This document shows positions 27,851 to 35,219 of a stretch of 64,000 nt of DNA, piece after piece. A program made the position numbers and the translations under genes. Origin of the DNA: Thalassobacterium sedimentorum (lineage in GTDB: Bacteria > Verrucomicrobiota > Verrucomicrobiia > Opitutales > Coraliomargaritaceae). Below the pieces are notes generated by a model, which was not told where the DNA came from, did no database searches, and was given only the letters and a program-made list of their open reading frames with translations. Every line of letters starts with the position of its first letter. Positions within the stretch are counted from its first letter, which is position 1. The stretch lies in NCBI RefSeq assembly GCF_031127905.1, contig NZ_JARXIC010000018.1:1-64000 (forward strand), given 5' to 3'.

Positions 27851-28597
27851 TTACCTAGCAGGACTAGAAGCTATGTGTTTCTCACAACTTAGAATCAGTT
27901 GACGCGCATACAACTCAGCTGCCTCGGATACGGCATCATCAGTCACATACATCATGAAGTAAGCCGAATGAATGCCGGCGAACCCGACAAGCAGAGCAAG
28001 TTGCGTGGACATTGACGAAGAAGCATCAATCGGCATTCCGAACAACAAAGAGCCTATTGCAATCAGTACGACGGTCAGGCTCACAATCAATGCACTGCCC
28101 TTTAAACCAAGCAAATTCCTACGAAACCCATAGTTGATATTTTCCTCTAACAGCAGGCTGAATCTCTCTTTGTCACTAGTGTTCTCTCTCAACCAATTAA
28201 CGCATCTATTGTAAAATGCGTCGCAAGCGGCTAGATCGTTTACTTCATCTTCTTCCGAAGGTGGATCTTCGCCCATCTTTTGGCTAATAAATGTTAGGTA
28301 GCGCTTTTTTGTAGGCGTATCAAATCTAGAGTCAGCGTGCCGAAACATATGAGTCGATGGCAATCCTCCCCATTCTTTAAGCAACTGCTTTTCAAGCCGC
28401 TTTCCATGACGGCGGGATATATCCGCAAACACAACCAATAAGACAATACTAGCAATCGCTGCGTATGCATCCGATAGGGAAAAGCTATCCCAAGAAACAT
28501 ACGCAACCGCCAACGCAAGAGCTGGCGCTAAAGCGATCGCAGCGGGAAAGACCCGGGCTTTCATGGTATACTTGTCGATTGTGTCTAGCCCGATCAT
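27851..28597 (-). CDS. Four-helix membrane protein, putative effector of the E2-E1-JAB operon
   Basis: A 248-residue membrane protein with two hydrophobic hairpins: helices at about residues 15-35 and 43-60, and again at about 168-190 and 198-222. A soluble, charged middle (about 60-165) contains the motif-like stretch WLRENTSDKERFSLL and ENINYGFRRNLLGLKG. The layout resembles small multi-helix membrane effectors found in CBASS and related conflict systems (for example the SMODS-associated 4TM type), which act by disrupting the inner membrane; this match is by architecture only. The start 28597 overlaps the upstream stop as ATGA, so it is translationally coupled to the E2-E1-JAB gene. Confidence 0.62.
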   Translation of the reverse strand: MIGLDTIDKYTMKARVFPAAIALAPALALAVAYVSWDSFSLSDAYAAIASIVLLVVFADISRRHGKRLEKQLLKEWGGLPSTHMFRHADSRFDTPTKKRYLTFISQKMGEDPPSEEDEVNDLAACDAFYNRCVNWLRENTSDKERFSLLLEENINYGFRRNLLGLKGSALIVSLTVVLIAIGSLLFGMPIDASSSMSTQLALLVGFAGIHSAYFMMYVTDDAVSEAAELYARQLILSCEKHIASSPAR

Positions 28598-30870
28598 GAC
28601 ATCTCCCCTTCCTTCATACATTTACCGATCAAAAAAGTTAGCCCCTCATCCCCCGCAATGATCATCAAACTGGGACAGCCGTCCATGGCCAACTCGTCTG
28701 TAAGCCACATTATTTGATTCAGGTCGGTCCCGCTGGGATTCGTCGTGCATCCATCCGGATGTGAGTGCCACTCACCCACATAGCGAATTTGATCCAATGT
28801 CGCCTCACATGCTTTCTTAATGTCGGGTATGAGGCGTTTGATCCCTCGCTTAAATTCTGACGGCTTACCAGTGCTGTCTTCCGGCTCAGGCCAGGCCTCC
28901 ACCAAGTCGATTCGCTTCGCGATTCGATCGACCACGCCAAGCAAGACTCCTCCCGTTTCATTGCCTAAGCGCTCCTCACGCATCACCAGAATTTTCGATT
29001 CAAGCTCTGGATCAATGCAGACCTCCCAGTCGCCAATCTCTTTGCACTGCGGCTCCTTCAAAGGGACAGTGAAAGCATCGACAGTATAATTCTTACCGAC
29101 GGACCAGACTGCGAGTGAGGCCTCCTCTTTATCCAGCCCATCGGACAGGCCACCCGCTAGCAACGAACTGAGTAAGCTCGCCCGTGTGTAAGGCATTCTG
29201 TTTGTTACTGCACGACAAGAGCCAGCATAAGGAATGTGTTCAACCGACTGTGATAGATGCTCTCGAAGTTGAGTATGATTAAGCGTCTCCCGGTAGTATT
29301 GAGCCTCAATGTGACGAAGATCAAGTTTGCGCTCGGAATCTTCAATCATCAGCACAGCAGTGTCGCCAGCCGGATTAAAAAATACACTTGCTCGACGTCC
29401 CGCTGCAGTTCTGTCACACAAACTCCGCGCGACTACAGTGGAAGCGGAGGCATCCAAAATTATATCCGCCGCACAGAGCGCCTCATTCACAAGATCTTTC
29501 TCACCATGCTGCATTAGGACATTCGCATCGATTGCAGTTGCAGCCGCGTCGTGCCGGATCGCATTCAACCTGTCCGCGACAGATTTCGATTTAAGGCAGC
29601 CTACATCGTATTGATTAAGCGTATGACGCTCCAAATTGTGCGGAAGCAGCAAGTCGTGATCAATAATTGTCCAGCGGAAGCGACCCTCGCGGCAAAGTGC
29701 TTCGGCGACCATTGAGCCAACTGCACCCGCGCCGACCATCGTGATTCGCCGCCGATCAGCAGAATCACGCCCAGCTAAAGAGGCTGCAGTTGTCTCATCA
29801 AATTCCTGATGGACCGCAACCATACCGACTTCAATTCCTTCTAGCTGCGCTTCATCTGCACCTCCCGGCGTGATATTCTTTGTATAGCCTGATCTCTGTC
29901 CCGTATTGGATACGTCTTTAAACAGCCTCCCTAAAGCGATTCCAACCTCTCCGACAGTAGAACCACACAAGAAACCAACCGGTTTTCCAGTATGCACTTC
30001 CTTAGTCGCAGGGTGTATTACGGGCATTTGAATCAAGAAACCCAAACGTGCATTCAGGCGAAAAGCAGAATCACCATCTGTATCGTCGGCCCATTGGTCG
30101 ATGATAGTTGATAGTTCCTCACTCAGATTCAAGCCACGCGACTCCATGACACGGCACAGCCCGAGAAAGTTTACGGGTGCCTTGCGCAAGCGTTCCATGT
30201 CCGCTTCGGATACAGTAAAATTCAGGAAGAGGATGGCACCAAGATCTTGGCTCGCACGCCGATTCTCCGGGGTGGCGGCCTTAAGCATTAAGACATTCGA
30301 ATTAGCCTCAATTGGTCGCAGTGCAACCGTTTCAGATTCCAGGCCTGCGCCTCCTGTGAACATCGAGTTCGGCACGACTACATTAAATAGCGCACCACCG
30401 AAATACGGATCGAGCGCTTGACCTAGATCATGAAGCTGCCCGACACCAGCGCGGTCGAACCATCGCCTAATTCTATAGAGCAGCTCACTCCCCGTGTAAG
30501 TCGACTTTGCATCCTGCCAAGGACGGTCATCAACGCATAAACAGCAGGGGAATTCGTCTGGAACCATGTTCTGATGCGGCGTATCTGGAAAGTCGCCCCT
30601 TAGCGCGAAAACGGACGGTGCCTGACCATCTGTCCGGAAAACAACTCCAATGGCCTCCTGGCGATTAATTGCGTAAACTCGTCGTTGGGGCCGCCCAGTC
30701 TCTAACTCAAATTCGATCACCTCATGCCCATCGGGGAGTCGAAAAGCTCTCAACAAATGAACGACCCCTTCGGCATACCGAATCGCGCAATCCCTAAATT
30801 CGCACGCAAGTTCGACACTCAGATCCTGACAGGCGATTTCCTCTCCAATGGACTTTATCCAATCACTCAT
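28594..30870 (-). CDS. E2-E1-JAB fusion protein (ubiquitin-like conjugation enzyme)
   Basis: A 758-residue fusion of three ubiquitin-pathway activities. Residues 1-150 look like a bacterial E2 domain, with a cysteine cluster (C109, C110, C112 in FPCCLCVDDRPW) at the expected catalytic place. Residues 375-600 are a ThiF-type E1 with the nucleotide-binding glycines VGAGAVGS (379-386), the acidic IIDHD (402-406), the LERH arginine and a catalytic-cysteine candidate C552 (GSCRAV). Residues 630-755 are a JAB/JAMM isopeptidase with E638, HSHP (702-705), S713 and D716. CBASS type II carries the same activities as Cap2 (E2-E1) and Cap3 (JAB), but here all three are in one chain and no CD-NTase is present. 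It is coupled to a metallo-beta-lactamase upstream and a membrane protein downstream. Confidence 0.88.
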   Translation of the reverse strand: MSDWIKSIGEEIACQDLSVELACEFRDCAIRYAEGVVHLLRAFRLPDGHEVIEFELETGRPQRRVYAINRQEAIGVVFRTDGQAPSVFALRGDFPDTPHQNMVPDEFPCCLCVDDRPWQDAKSTYTGSELLYRIRRWFDRAGVGQLHDLGQALDPYFGGALFNVVVPNSMFTGGAGLESETVALRPIEANSNVLMLKAATPENRRASQDLGAILFLNFTVSEADMERLRKAPVNFLGLCRVMESRGLNLSEELSTIIDQWADDTDGDSAFRLNARLGFLIQMPVIHPATKEVHTGKPVGFLCGSTVGEVGIALGRLFKDVSNTGQRSGYTKNITPGGADEAQLEGIEVGMVAVHQEFDETTAASLAGRDSADRRRITMVGAGAVGSMVAEALCREGRFRWTIIDHDLLLPHNLERHTLNQYDVGCLKSKSVADRLNAIRHDAAATAIDANVLMQHGEKDLVNEALCAADIILDASASTVVARSLCDRTAAGRRASVFFNPAGDTAVLMIEDSERKLDLRHIEAQYYRETLNHTQLREHLSQSVEHIPYAGSCRAVTNRMPYTRASLLSSLLAGGLSDGLDKEEASLAVWSVGKNYTVDAFTVPLKEPQCKEIGDWEVCIDPELESKILVMREERLGNETGGVLLGVVDRIAKRIDLVEAWPEPEDSTGKPSEFKRGIKRLIPDIKKACEATLDQIRYVGEWHSHPDGCTTNPSGTDLNQIMWLTDELAMDGCPSLMIIAGDEGLTFLIGKCMKEGEMS

Positions 30871-30871
30871 A

Positions 30872-32002
30872 CTAACCTGCCCGAGCTGGCTTGGAGGTTA
30901 CTGAAGTTACCGGACTAAGCACGCCGAGGACAATTTTTGCCCCAGCTGATGTAATCTCGATTTTAAACGGCTTCGGTGAATTTTTCGAAGGTGTTTCCAT
31001 GGTGACTTTAAATTCCCCATCCTTATTATCCAAAATCCGCTTATAATAGTTGGCGGCCTGTCGGTGCGGAGGTTGCTTATCTTCGTCTTCCTCTGCCCCT
31101 TTGCCGGGGATTGGTTTACTCGGACTGATGATAACCGCTCCGTCTCGGCTCTGCTCCTCGATGAGCCATGCCACTTCCTCTGTCGGCTCCGTTTCGTCCA
31201 CACCACGCTCGGGCCCCACCGACTTGTAGGAACAATGATGGAAGAGGTGCAAAATATCCCAAAGCAACCGGTCTTCGTTGTCATGACTACGACTCGTTTT
31301 TACAATCTCACCGATGGTATCACAGTCCACGTCGGAACCGAGTAGCGCATAGGTTTCTGAACCACCTTCTATAAATGTGGCCTGCAGCACAACCGCATCT
31401 TGGTTGCGGTCTTCAAGACCACGTTCATCGCTGCGCCATGCGAAGGGGCAATGCACGAAGAACTCTACCTGCTCGGAGCCATCCAAACTAAAGCCTGGGA
31501 TCGTCGTTCCAGCATCAACGATGCAATGCGCACGGGATTCCAACGTGAGCCCATTCTCTTTGAGAAAAGACTCCAAAGCCGCTGGACGTGAAAAGACTTT
31601 GATGCCGGAGCCATGCTTCAAACGATGGCGTGCCTCCTGACGGATTGCCCAAGCTGAATCCTCAACTCCTACCTCTGTGATCGCAGCCGCAGGCACCCAC
31701 AATTCATCGATCTTAGGTCGACCCTCCTCTTGATATTTTGCAGCATGCTCTAGCCAAAAGAAATCACTCGAACCACAAACATGGTCATCGTCGAGGTGCG
31801 TAAAACAGACGACGGAAAAGTCCTCTTGATCCGCATCATCCAACTCCTTGCGCAATTCAACGGGAAGGTCGCAGCGAGCATCGTATTGATTATTGGGGTC
31901 CCGCTTGTTGGCATAATCCAACAGTACAAGCTGATCGTCAGCTAGACGGATAAGCGAGGTATCGGCATTGCCGAGAGGAAAGAATGTAATTTTTGCAGTC
32001 AT
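30872..32002 (-). CDS. ComEC-like metallo-beta-lactamase fold protein, first gene of the E2-E1-JAB operon
   Basis: A 376-residue metallo-hydrolase. The metal motif is FTHLDDDH (H69-x-D71-x-D73-H74), the HxDxDH form seen in the ComEC/Rec2 branch rather than the usual HxHxDH. It is followed by the later metal aspartate region LLGSDVDCD. A charged linker then leads to a small beta-rich tail ending in PARAG. The ComEC branch includes likely DNA-degrading enzymes. It is the first gene of the operon and is separated from the E2-E1-JAB gene by 1 bp. The flexible C-terminus ending in glycine is what a substrate of an E1/E2 pair would look like; that is inference. Confidence 0.78.
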   Translation of the reverse strand: MTAKITFFPLGNADTSLIRLADDQLVLLDYANKRDPNNQYDARCDLPVELRKELDDADQEDFSVVCFTHLDDDHVCGSSDFFWLEHAAKYQEEGRPKIDELWVPAAAITEVGVEDSAWAIRQEARHRLKHGSGIKVFSRPAALESFLKENGLTLESRAHCIVDAGTTIPGFSLDGSEQVEFFVHCPFAWRSDERGLEDRNQDAVVLQATFIEGGSETYALLGSDVDCDTIGEIVKTSRSHDNEDRLLWDILHLFHHCSYKSVGPERGVDETEPTEEVAWLIEEQSRDGAVIISPSKPIPGKGAEEDEDKQPPHRQAANYYKRILDNKDGEFKVTMETPSKNSPKPFKIEITSAGAKIVLGVLSPVTSVTSKPARAG

Positions 32003-32085
32003 TGTATTTGGGGTTAACGTTCAATTGAATATCTACATACTACTTGATTAACGAAAACTTTACAATCGTCCCAAATGCATAACTC

Positions 32086-32101
32086 ATGACTATATAGTCA
32101 T
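32086..32101. promoter_or_regulatory. Perfect palindrome shared with the LysR gene
   Basis: ATGACTATATAGTCAT is a perfect 16-bp palindrome 84 bp upstream of the metallo-beta-lactamase start. The same half-sites ATGACT-N4-AGTCAT recur at 45797-45812 over the LysR start codon. It is a candidate LysR-family binding site. Confidence 0.5.
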
Positions 32102-32234
32102 ACGATGCCCATCACTATTTCCGCAGCATTAAAACCGAAACGTATTGATGGGGCTTCTTTTAATCCTTCGACTAGGCCAAATCTGACAGTCAAGAATTAG
32201 TAAACTGCGGACCTTCGTATCTGTGTTTTTCAAC

Positions 32235-32263
32235 CGCTTAAACAGCCCTTAATTTACGCTTAA
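32235..32263 (+). repeat. Triple CGCTTAA-type repeat, copy A
   Basis: Three heptamers on an 11-bp pitch start at 32235, 32246 and 32257: CGCTTAA, CCCTTAA, CGCTTAA. The spacer before the last one is TTTA. The copy lies 33 bp downstream of the 32296 gene stop and upstream of the metallo-beta-lactamase operon. Its left flank (CTGTGTTTTT...) matches that of copy C. Confidence 0.85.
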
Positions 32264-32295
32264 AGGCAGTTGAACGGGGTTGAGCCCTTTCAGCA

Positions 32296-33270
32296 TTAAA
32301 AATTATCACCTTTTGCAACTGGTATCGTCTTAATCAAATCAAAAGGTGAGCTTGGTTCAGTGTATTCGGCCCACCATTCTAGTAATTCGACACCGCTGAT
32401 ACGAGAGACAGGCGTCATTGATTCAGGTTCGCGGGCGGCATCTAAGCCTGACTCGATATTAAGCCCTGCGATGTCGGTTAGAATTAAACGGGGATGGACG
32501 CTGGCTCTCTGAGTATTCCTCCAGATCTTAAAAGACATGACACTCGCAATTTCTTTAGAGCCCGCGGGCATAAATCGATGGGATTCATTGCGCATCGAAT
32601 GTTCAAAATTATAAAGAAAAGTGTCTTCTCGACCTTTCGACCACTCTTGCGGGTTGTAGCTACAGTTGAATTCGATGCTTTCTATGATTTGTTCGGAGTC
32701 GCGAAGATGCTCGAGGTTCTTTTTCAGCACTGTTAAAAAGCGAGTCTCGAAACAAAAATGAGGATCTACAAAGGCGACCTTTCTACATTGCTTAAGTAGG
32801 TGCTCGGTGCAACCGCACAGCGATTCGAGATTTCTAGGGATACGCCCAGAACTACGAACAGACCAGGGTATGCATTCGCCATTAATATCATCGAAGCGGA
32901 CTACTGCTGTATTCGAACGAGGGTTCTCTTCAGCGAGCACTGCCTTAAATGGCACTCTTGAGTGCATCTCTTCCGCCTTCTCTAGCCAGTTCGCGCCATT
33001 GCAATCATTGGGGAAATTGATTGCGGTTGTTCGCTTCCTGAACTCTTCGCCATTACGACGCAGATACTTTTCCTTAATACTCTTCGCCTTAACTTGCCCC
33101 ATCTGATTTAAGGCGGGATTACGCTTAGCCTCACGCATCCAATCTTTCAGCCTAGGAAATACTGCCATCAAGCGGCCCTGGCCATAACCCATGCCCTCGA
33201 TGAAGATTCGATCAAAGCGCTCCCAACTGTTACAGAGGCCCTCAGGTTCAATTGCGTAAATATCGTGCAT
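32296..33270 (-). CDS. Unknown partner protein of the AAA/DUF3696 ATPase
   Basis: A 324-residue soluble protein. It starts with MHDIYAIEPEGLCNSWERFD and carries in its middle VAFVDPHFCFETRFLTVL. I recall similar proteins next to DUF3696 ATPases, but no function is known to me and no catalytic motif is certain; the VDPHF region could be part of a phospholipase-D-like or nuclease fold. Its ATG follows the ATPase stop with no gap, so the two form a unit, with this protein the likely effector. Confidence 0.6.
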   Translation of the reverse strand: MHDIYAIEPEGLCNSWERFDRIFIEGMGYGQGRLMAVFPRLKDWMREAKRNPALNQMGQVKAKSIKEKYLRRNGEEFRKRTTAINFPNDCNGANWLEKAEEMHSRVPFKAVLAEENPRSNTAVVRFDDINGECIPWSVRSSGRIPRNLESLCGCTEHLLKQCRKVAFVDPHFCFETRFLTVLKKNLEHLRDSEQIIESIEFNCSYNPQEWSKGREDTFLYNFEHSMRNESHRFMPAGSKEIASVMSFKIWRNTQRASVHPRLILTDIAGLNIESGLDAAREPESMTPVSRISGVELLEWWAEYTEPSSPFDLIKTIPVAKGDNF

Positions 33271-34941
33271 CTAGAATAACTCTGATTCGCGTTCTTCGAA
33301 AAATCCATTCGGCCAGCGGTCAAGAAAGTCGCCGTCCTCGGAAATCCGGAGAGGAATCATCTCAGTTTTGTGCTCACCCGCGTTTACATAATATACCGAA
33401 ATATGCTCCGGTTTGACTGCGCCGAGATAGTCGACATCGGCTTCGCCCTCTTCCGTAGTTTCGCGAATACGGCGCAGCAGTCGAAGCATCAAGTGCTCAC
33501 TGTGGGACTCCAAAATGAAGCGCTTGTTGTCTTCCGTGATTGCGGAATGGATGAATAGATCGCCGAGGCGAGATTGCACTGCGGGGTGTAGGTGCAGCTC
33601 TGGTTGCTCAATACAGATCGTATTACCATCGCCGACCATGGATCCCACGACGACCGGTATGACTTGCGAGACTCCCACGCCGATATCACAAGGGGCGACT
33701 GTCGAGCCCGTCCGCGCGTCGTAGAGACTCAGCGATGCCCGGAGGGGACTACTATAGATTTCACTCAACACTGCTTTGAGTCGTTCCTCAATGTCCTCAT
33801 CGATCGCGGTCTCTGACAGACGCTCCAGCGTGAGCAGTGCCAGGCTGTCTTCGTCTACTTCGTAGGACTTACGACTCAACAGACTGTAGCCTAAATCAAG
33901 GCGATCCGAGAGCCATTCACTGGTGGCTAATACCAAGCCGTTCCCATCTGGTATCGTTGCAGAGTGATACAGCTTATCCCACGCCGCCATGCCATCGGCC
34001 CAGCGATCTTCTCGAGGGGAACGTAAGCTGCTAAAGTTGCGTTTTGGAATCGCACGGAGAGGGCCGATGTAGCAGACCTTCTTTAACTCATCGAGCACTG
34101 CCTGCCCCGCACCTACAGCCAAGTGGCTCAATATAAATTGCGACCAGGCATAGTCTTTGTAAGCGTCTTTAGCTTCGTCGTCCCAAGCTGAGGCACGAAT
34201 GTCAATGGTCTCTTCTGCTGGCAATAGAGGCTGTTGCCAGTTAGGGATCGCGGAGCGGCTATTAATCGGAACTTTGAAAAGTAAAAAGCCTTCTGGCTTG
34301 TTGGCTATGAGACATTTGCGCTCTAGGTAGCGATAGAGCAATTGGATCTCTGTCGACTCGTAGGGATTGCTTCCCCCTTCGGCAAAGGCTGACTGCAGCA
34401 AACGGTGCGTTGGTCGGCAGTGGTGCAAATATGCCTGCTGGCTGGATTCGGCGATCAGTTCGACAAAATCCTGACCATTCAGGCTGACGGAATATTTTCT
34501 GATCAGTGGCCGTTTTTCGTTGAAATCCCAGCCGACTGTCACTTCCACCGTGACGGTTTTGATTCCAGGCAGACCGTTGTCGATCAGTGAGCGAGCGTTC
34601 ACATCAGCCAAATCACTACGGTAATCCATGACGGGGATCACGGGCAAGCCGTCGTCGCTGACCTCGACCGTTACGCCGATCTTCACTTCGCGGCCTTCTT
34701 TATCGTGCCCATGCACTAGTTGCTGAAAGCCACCGAGGTCGATGGAGCTACCGCTGGCTTGCAGCTGGTCGGCGTCGGCGTTGCGGCGCTCCAGTAATTC
34801 ACGAAGGTAGAGCATTGCTTGCAATAATGTGCTCTTGCCAGCGCTGTTGGCTCCGAAGAGCACGGTGATCGGCTTTAGGTCGACCTCGACGCGGTCGGCG
34901 ATGCCTTTGAAGTTTTCGATGGTGATGCGGGTGATGGCCAT
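33271..34941 (-). CDS. AAA/ABC-type ATPase with DUF3696 C-terminus
   Basis: A 556-residue SMC/OLD-like ATPase. Walker A is LFGANSAGKSTLL at about residues 29-41, and the distal Walker B and ABC-type region is ICIEQPELHLHPAVQSRLGDL near residue 450. A following ILESHSEHLMLRLLRRI is typical. The C-terminus has the DUF3696 ending (LDRWPNGFFEERESELF). Such ATPases are sensor or motor components of two-gene anti-phage modules (OLD-, PARIS- and Septu-like logic), paired here with the unknown 32296 gene. A truncated second copy of this gene's 5' end lies upstream at 35092-35208. Confidence 0.85.
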   Translation of the reverse strand: MAITRITIENFKGIADRVEVDLKPITVLFGANSAGKSTLLQAMLYLRELLERRNADADQLQASGSSIDLGGFQQLVHGHDKEGREVKIGVTVEVSDDGLPVIPVMDYRSDLADVNARSLIDNGLPGIKTVTVEVTVGWDFNEKRPLIRKYSVSLNGQDFVELIAESSQQAYLHHCRPTHRLLQSAFAEGGSNPYESTEIQLLYRYLERKCLIANKPEGFLLFKVPINSRSAIPNWQQPLLPAEETIDIRASAWDDEAKDAYKDYAWSQFILSHLAVGAGQAVLDELKKVCYIGPLRAIPKRNFSSLRSPREDRWADGMAAWDKLYHSATIPDGNGLVLATSEWLSDRLDLGYSLLSRKSYEVDEDSLALLTLERLSETAIDEDIEERLKAVLSEIYSSPLRASLSLYDARTGSTVAPCDIGVGVSQVIPVVVGSMVGDGNTICIEQPELHLHPAVQSRLGDLFIHSAITEDNKRFILESHSEHLMLRLLRRIRETTEEGEADVDYLGAVKPEHISVYYVNAGEHKTEMIPLRISEDGDFLDRWPNGFFEERESELF

Positions 34942-34976
34942 TGGAAAAATTAAAATGAATACAGTTACCTGTTTGG

Positions 34977-35004
34977 TTAAGCGTAGATTTAGCGTGATTA
35001 AGCG
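34977..35004 (-). repeat. Triple CGCTTAA-type repeat, copy B (reversed)
   Basis: On the + strand it reads TTAAGCG, TTTAGCG, TTAAGCG, starting at 34977, 34988 and 34998 (11- and 10-bp steps). It lies 36 bp upstream of the DUF3696 ATPase start, back-to-back with copy C 40 bp away. Confidence 0.8.
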
Positions 35005-35043
35005 GTGATGATTTCTGCTTATCTTAGGCTCTGTATTTTTGAC

Positions 35044-35072
35044 CGCTTAAAGGGCACTTAATTTACGCTTAA
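35044..35072 (+). repeat. Triple CGCTTAA-type repeat, copy C
   Basis: Units CGCTTAA, CACTTAA, CGCTTAA start at 35044, 35055 and 35066, an exact 11-bp pitch. The last spacer is TTTA as in copy A, and the preceding CTGTATTTTT also matches copy A's flank. It sits between the ATPase and the duplicated ATPase fragment. Confidence 0.85.
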
Positions 35073-35091
35073 AGGGAAATGAAGTGGGTTG

Positions 35092-35208
35092 TTGCAGCAG
35101 CGTGCCAGCGCTGTTGGCTCCGAAGAGCGCGGTGATCGGCTTTAGGTCGACCTCGACGCGGTCGGCGATGCCTTTAAAGTTTTCGATGGTGATTTTCGTA
35201 ATGGACAT
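35092..35208 (-). pseudogene. Truncated second copy of the DUF3696 ATPase 5' end
   Basis: Starting at ATG 35208, 38 codons (MSITKITIENFKGIADRVEV and on) are nearly identical to the start of the ATPase at 34941. The copy stops being similar just after NSAG, exactly at Walker A, where the Lys-Ser codons are lost (GTLL instead of GKSTLL). It is a leftover of a duplicated or replaced ATPase gene, with repeat copies B and C between it and the intact gene. Confidence 0.88.
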
Positions 35209-35219
35209 GGTGAGATCTC

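Larger units (their letters stand above)
32003..32295. other. Intergenic control region of the metallo-beta-lactamase operon
   Basis: This 293-bp gap has no gene. It holds the ATGACT-type palindrome (32086-32101) and one copy of the 11-bp-pitch CGCTTAA repeat (32235-32263). Its right end is the downstream flank of the unknown partner gene at 32296. Confidence 0.6.

Noticed and set aside
28594-32002. Classification as CBASS type II
   Set aside because: No CD-NTase gene is present next to the E2-E1-JAB fusion; the MBL gene does not have a nucleotidyltransferase motif.
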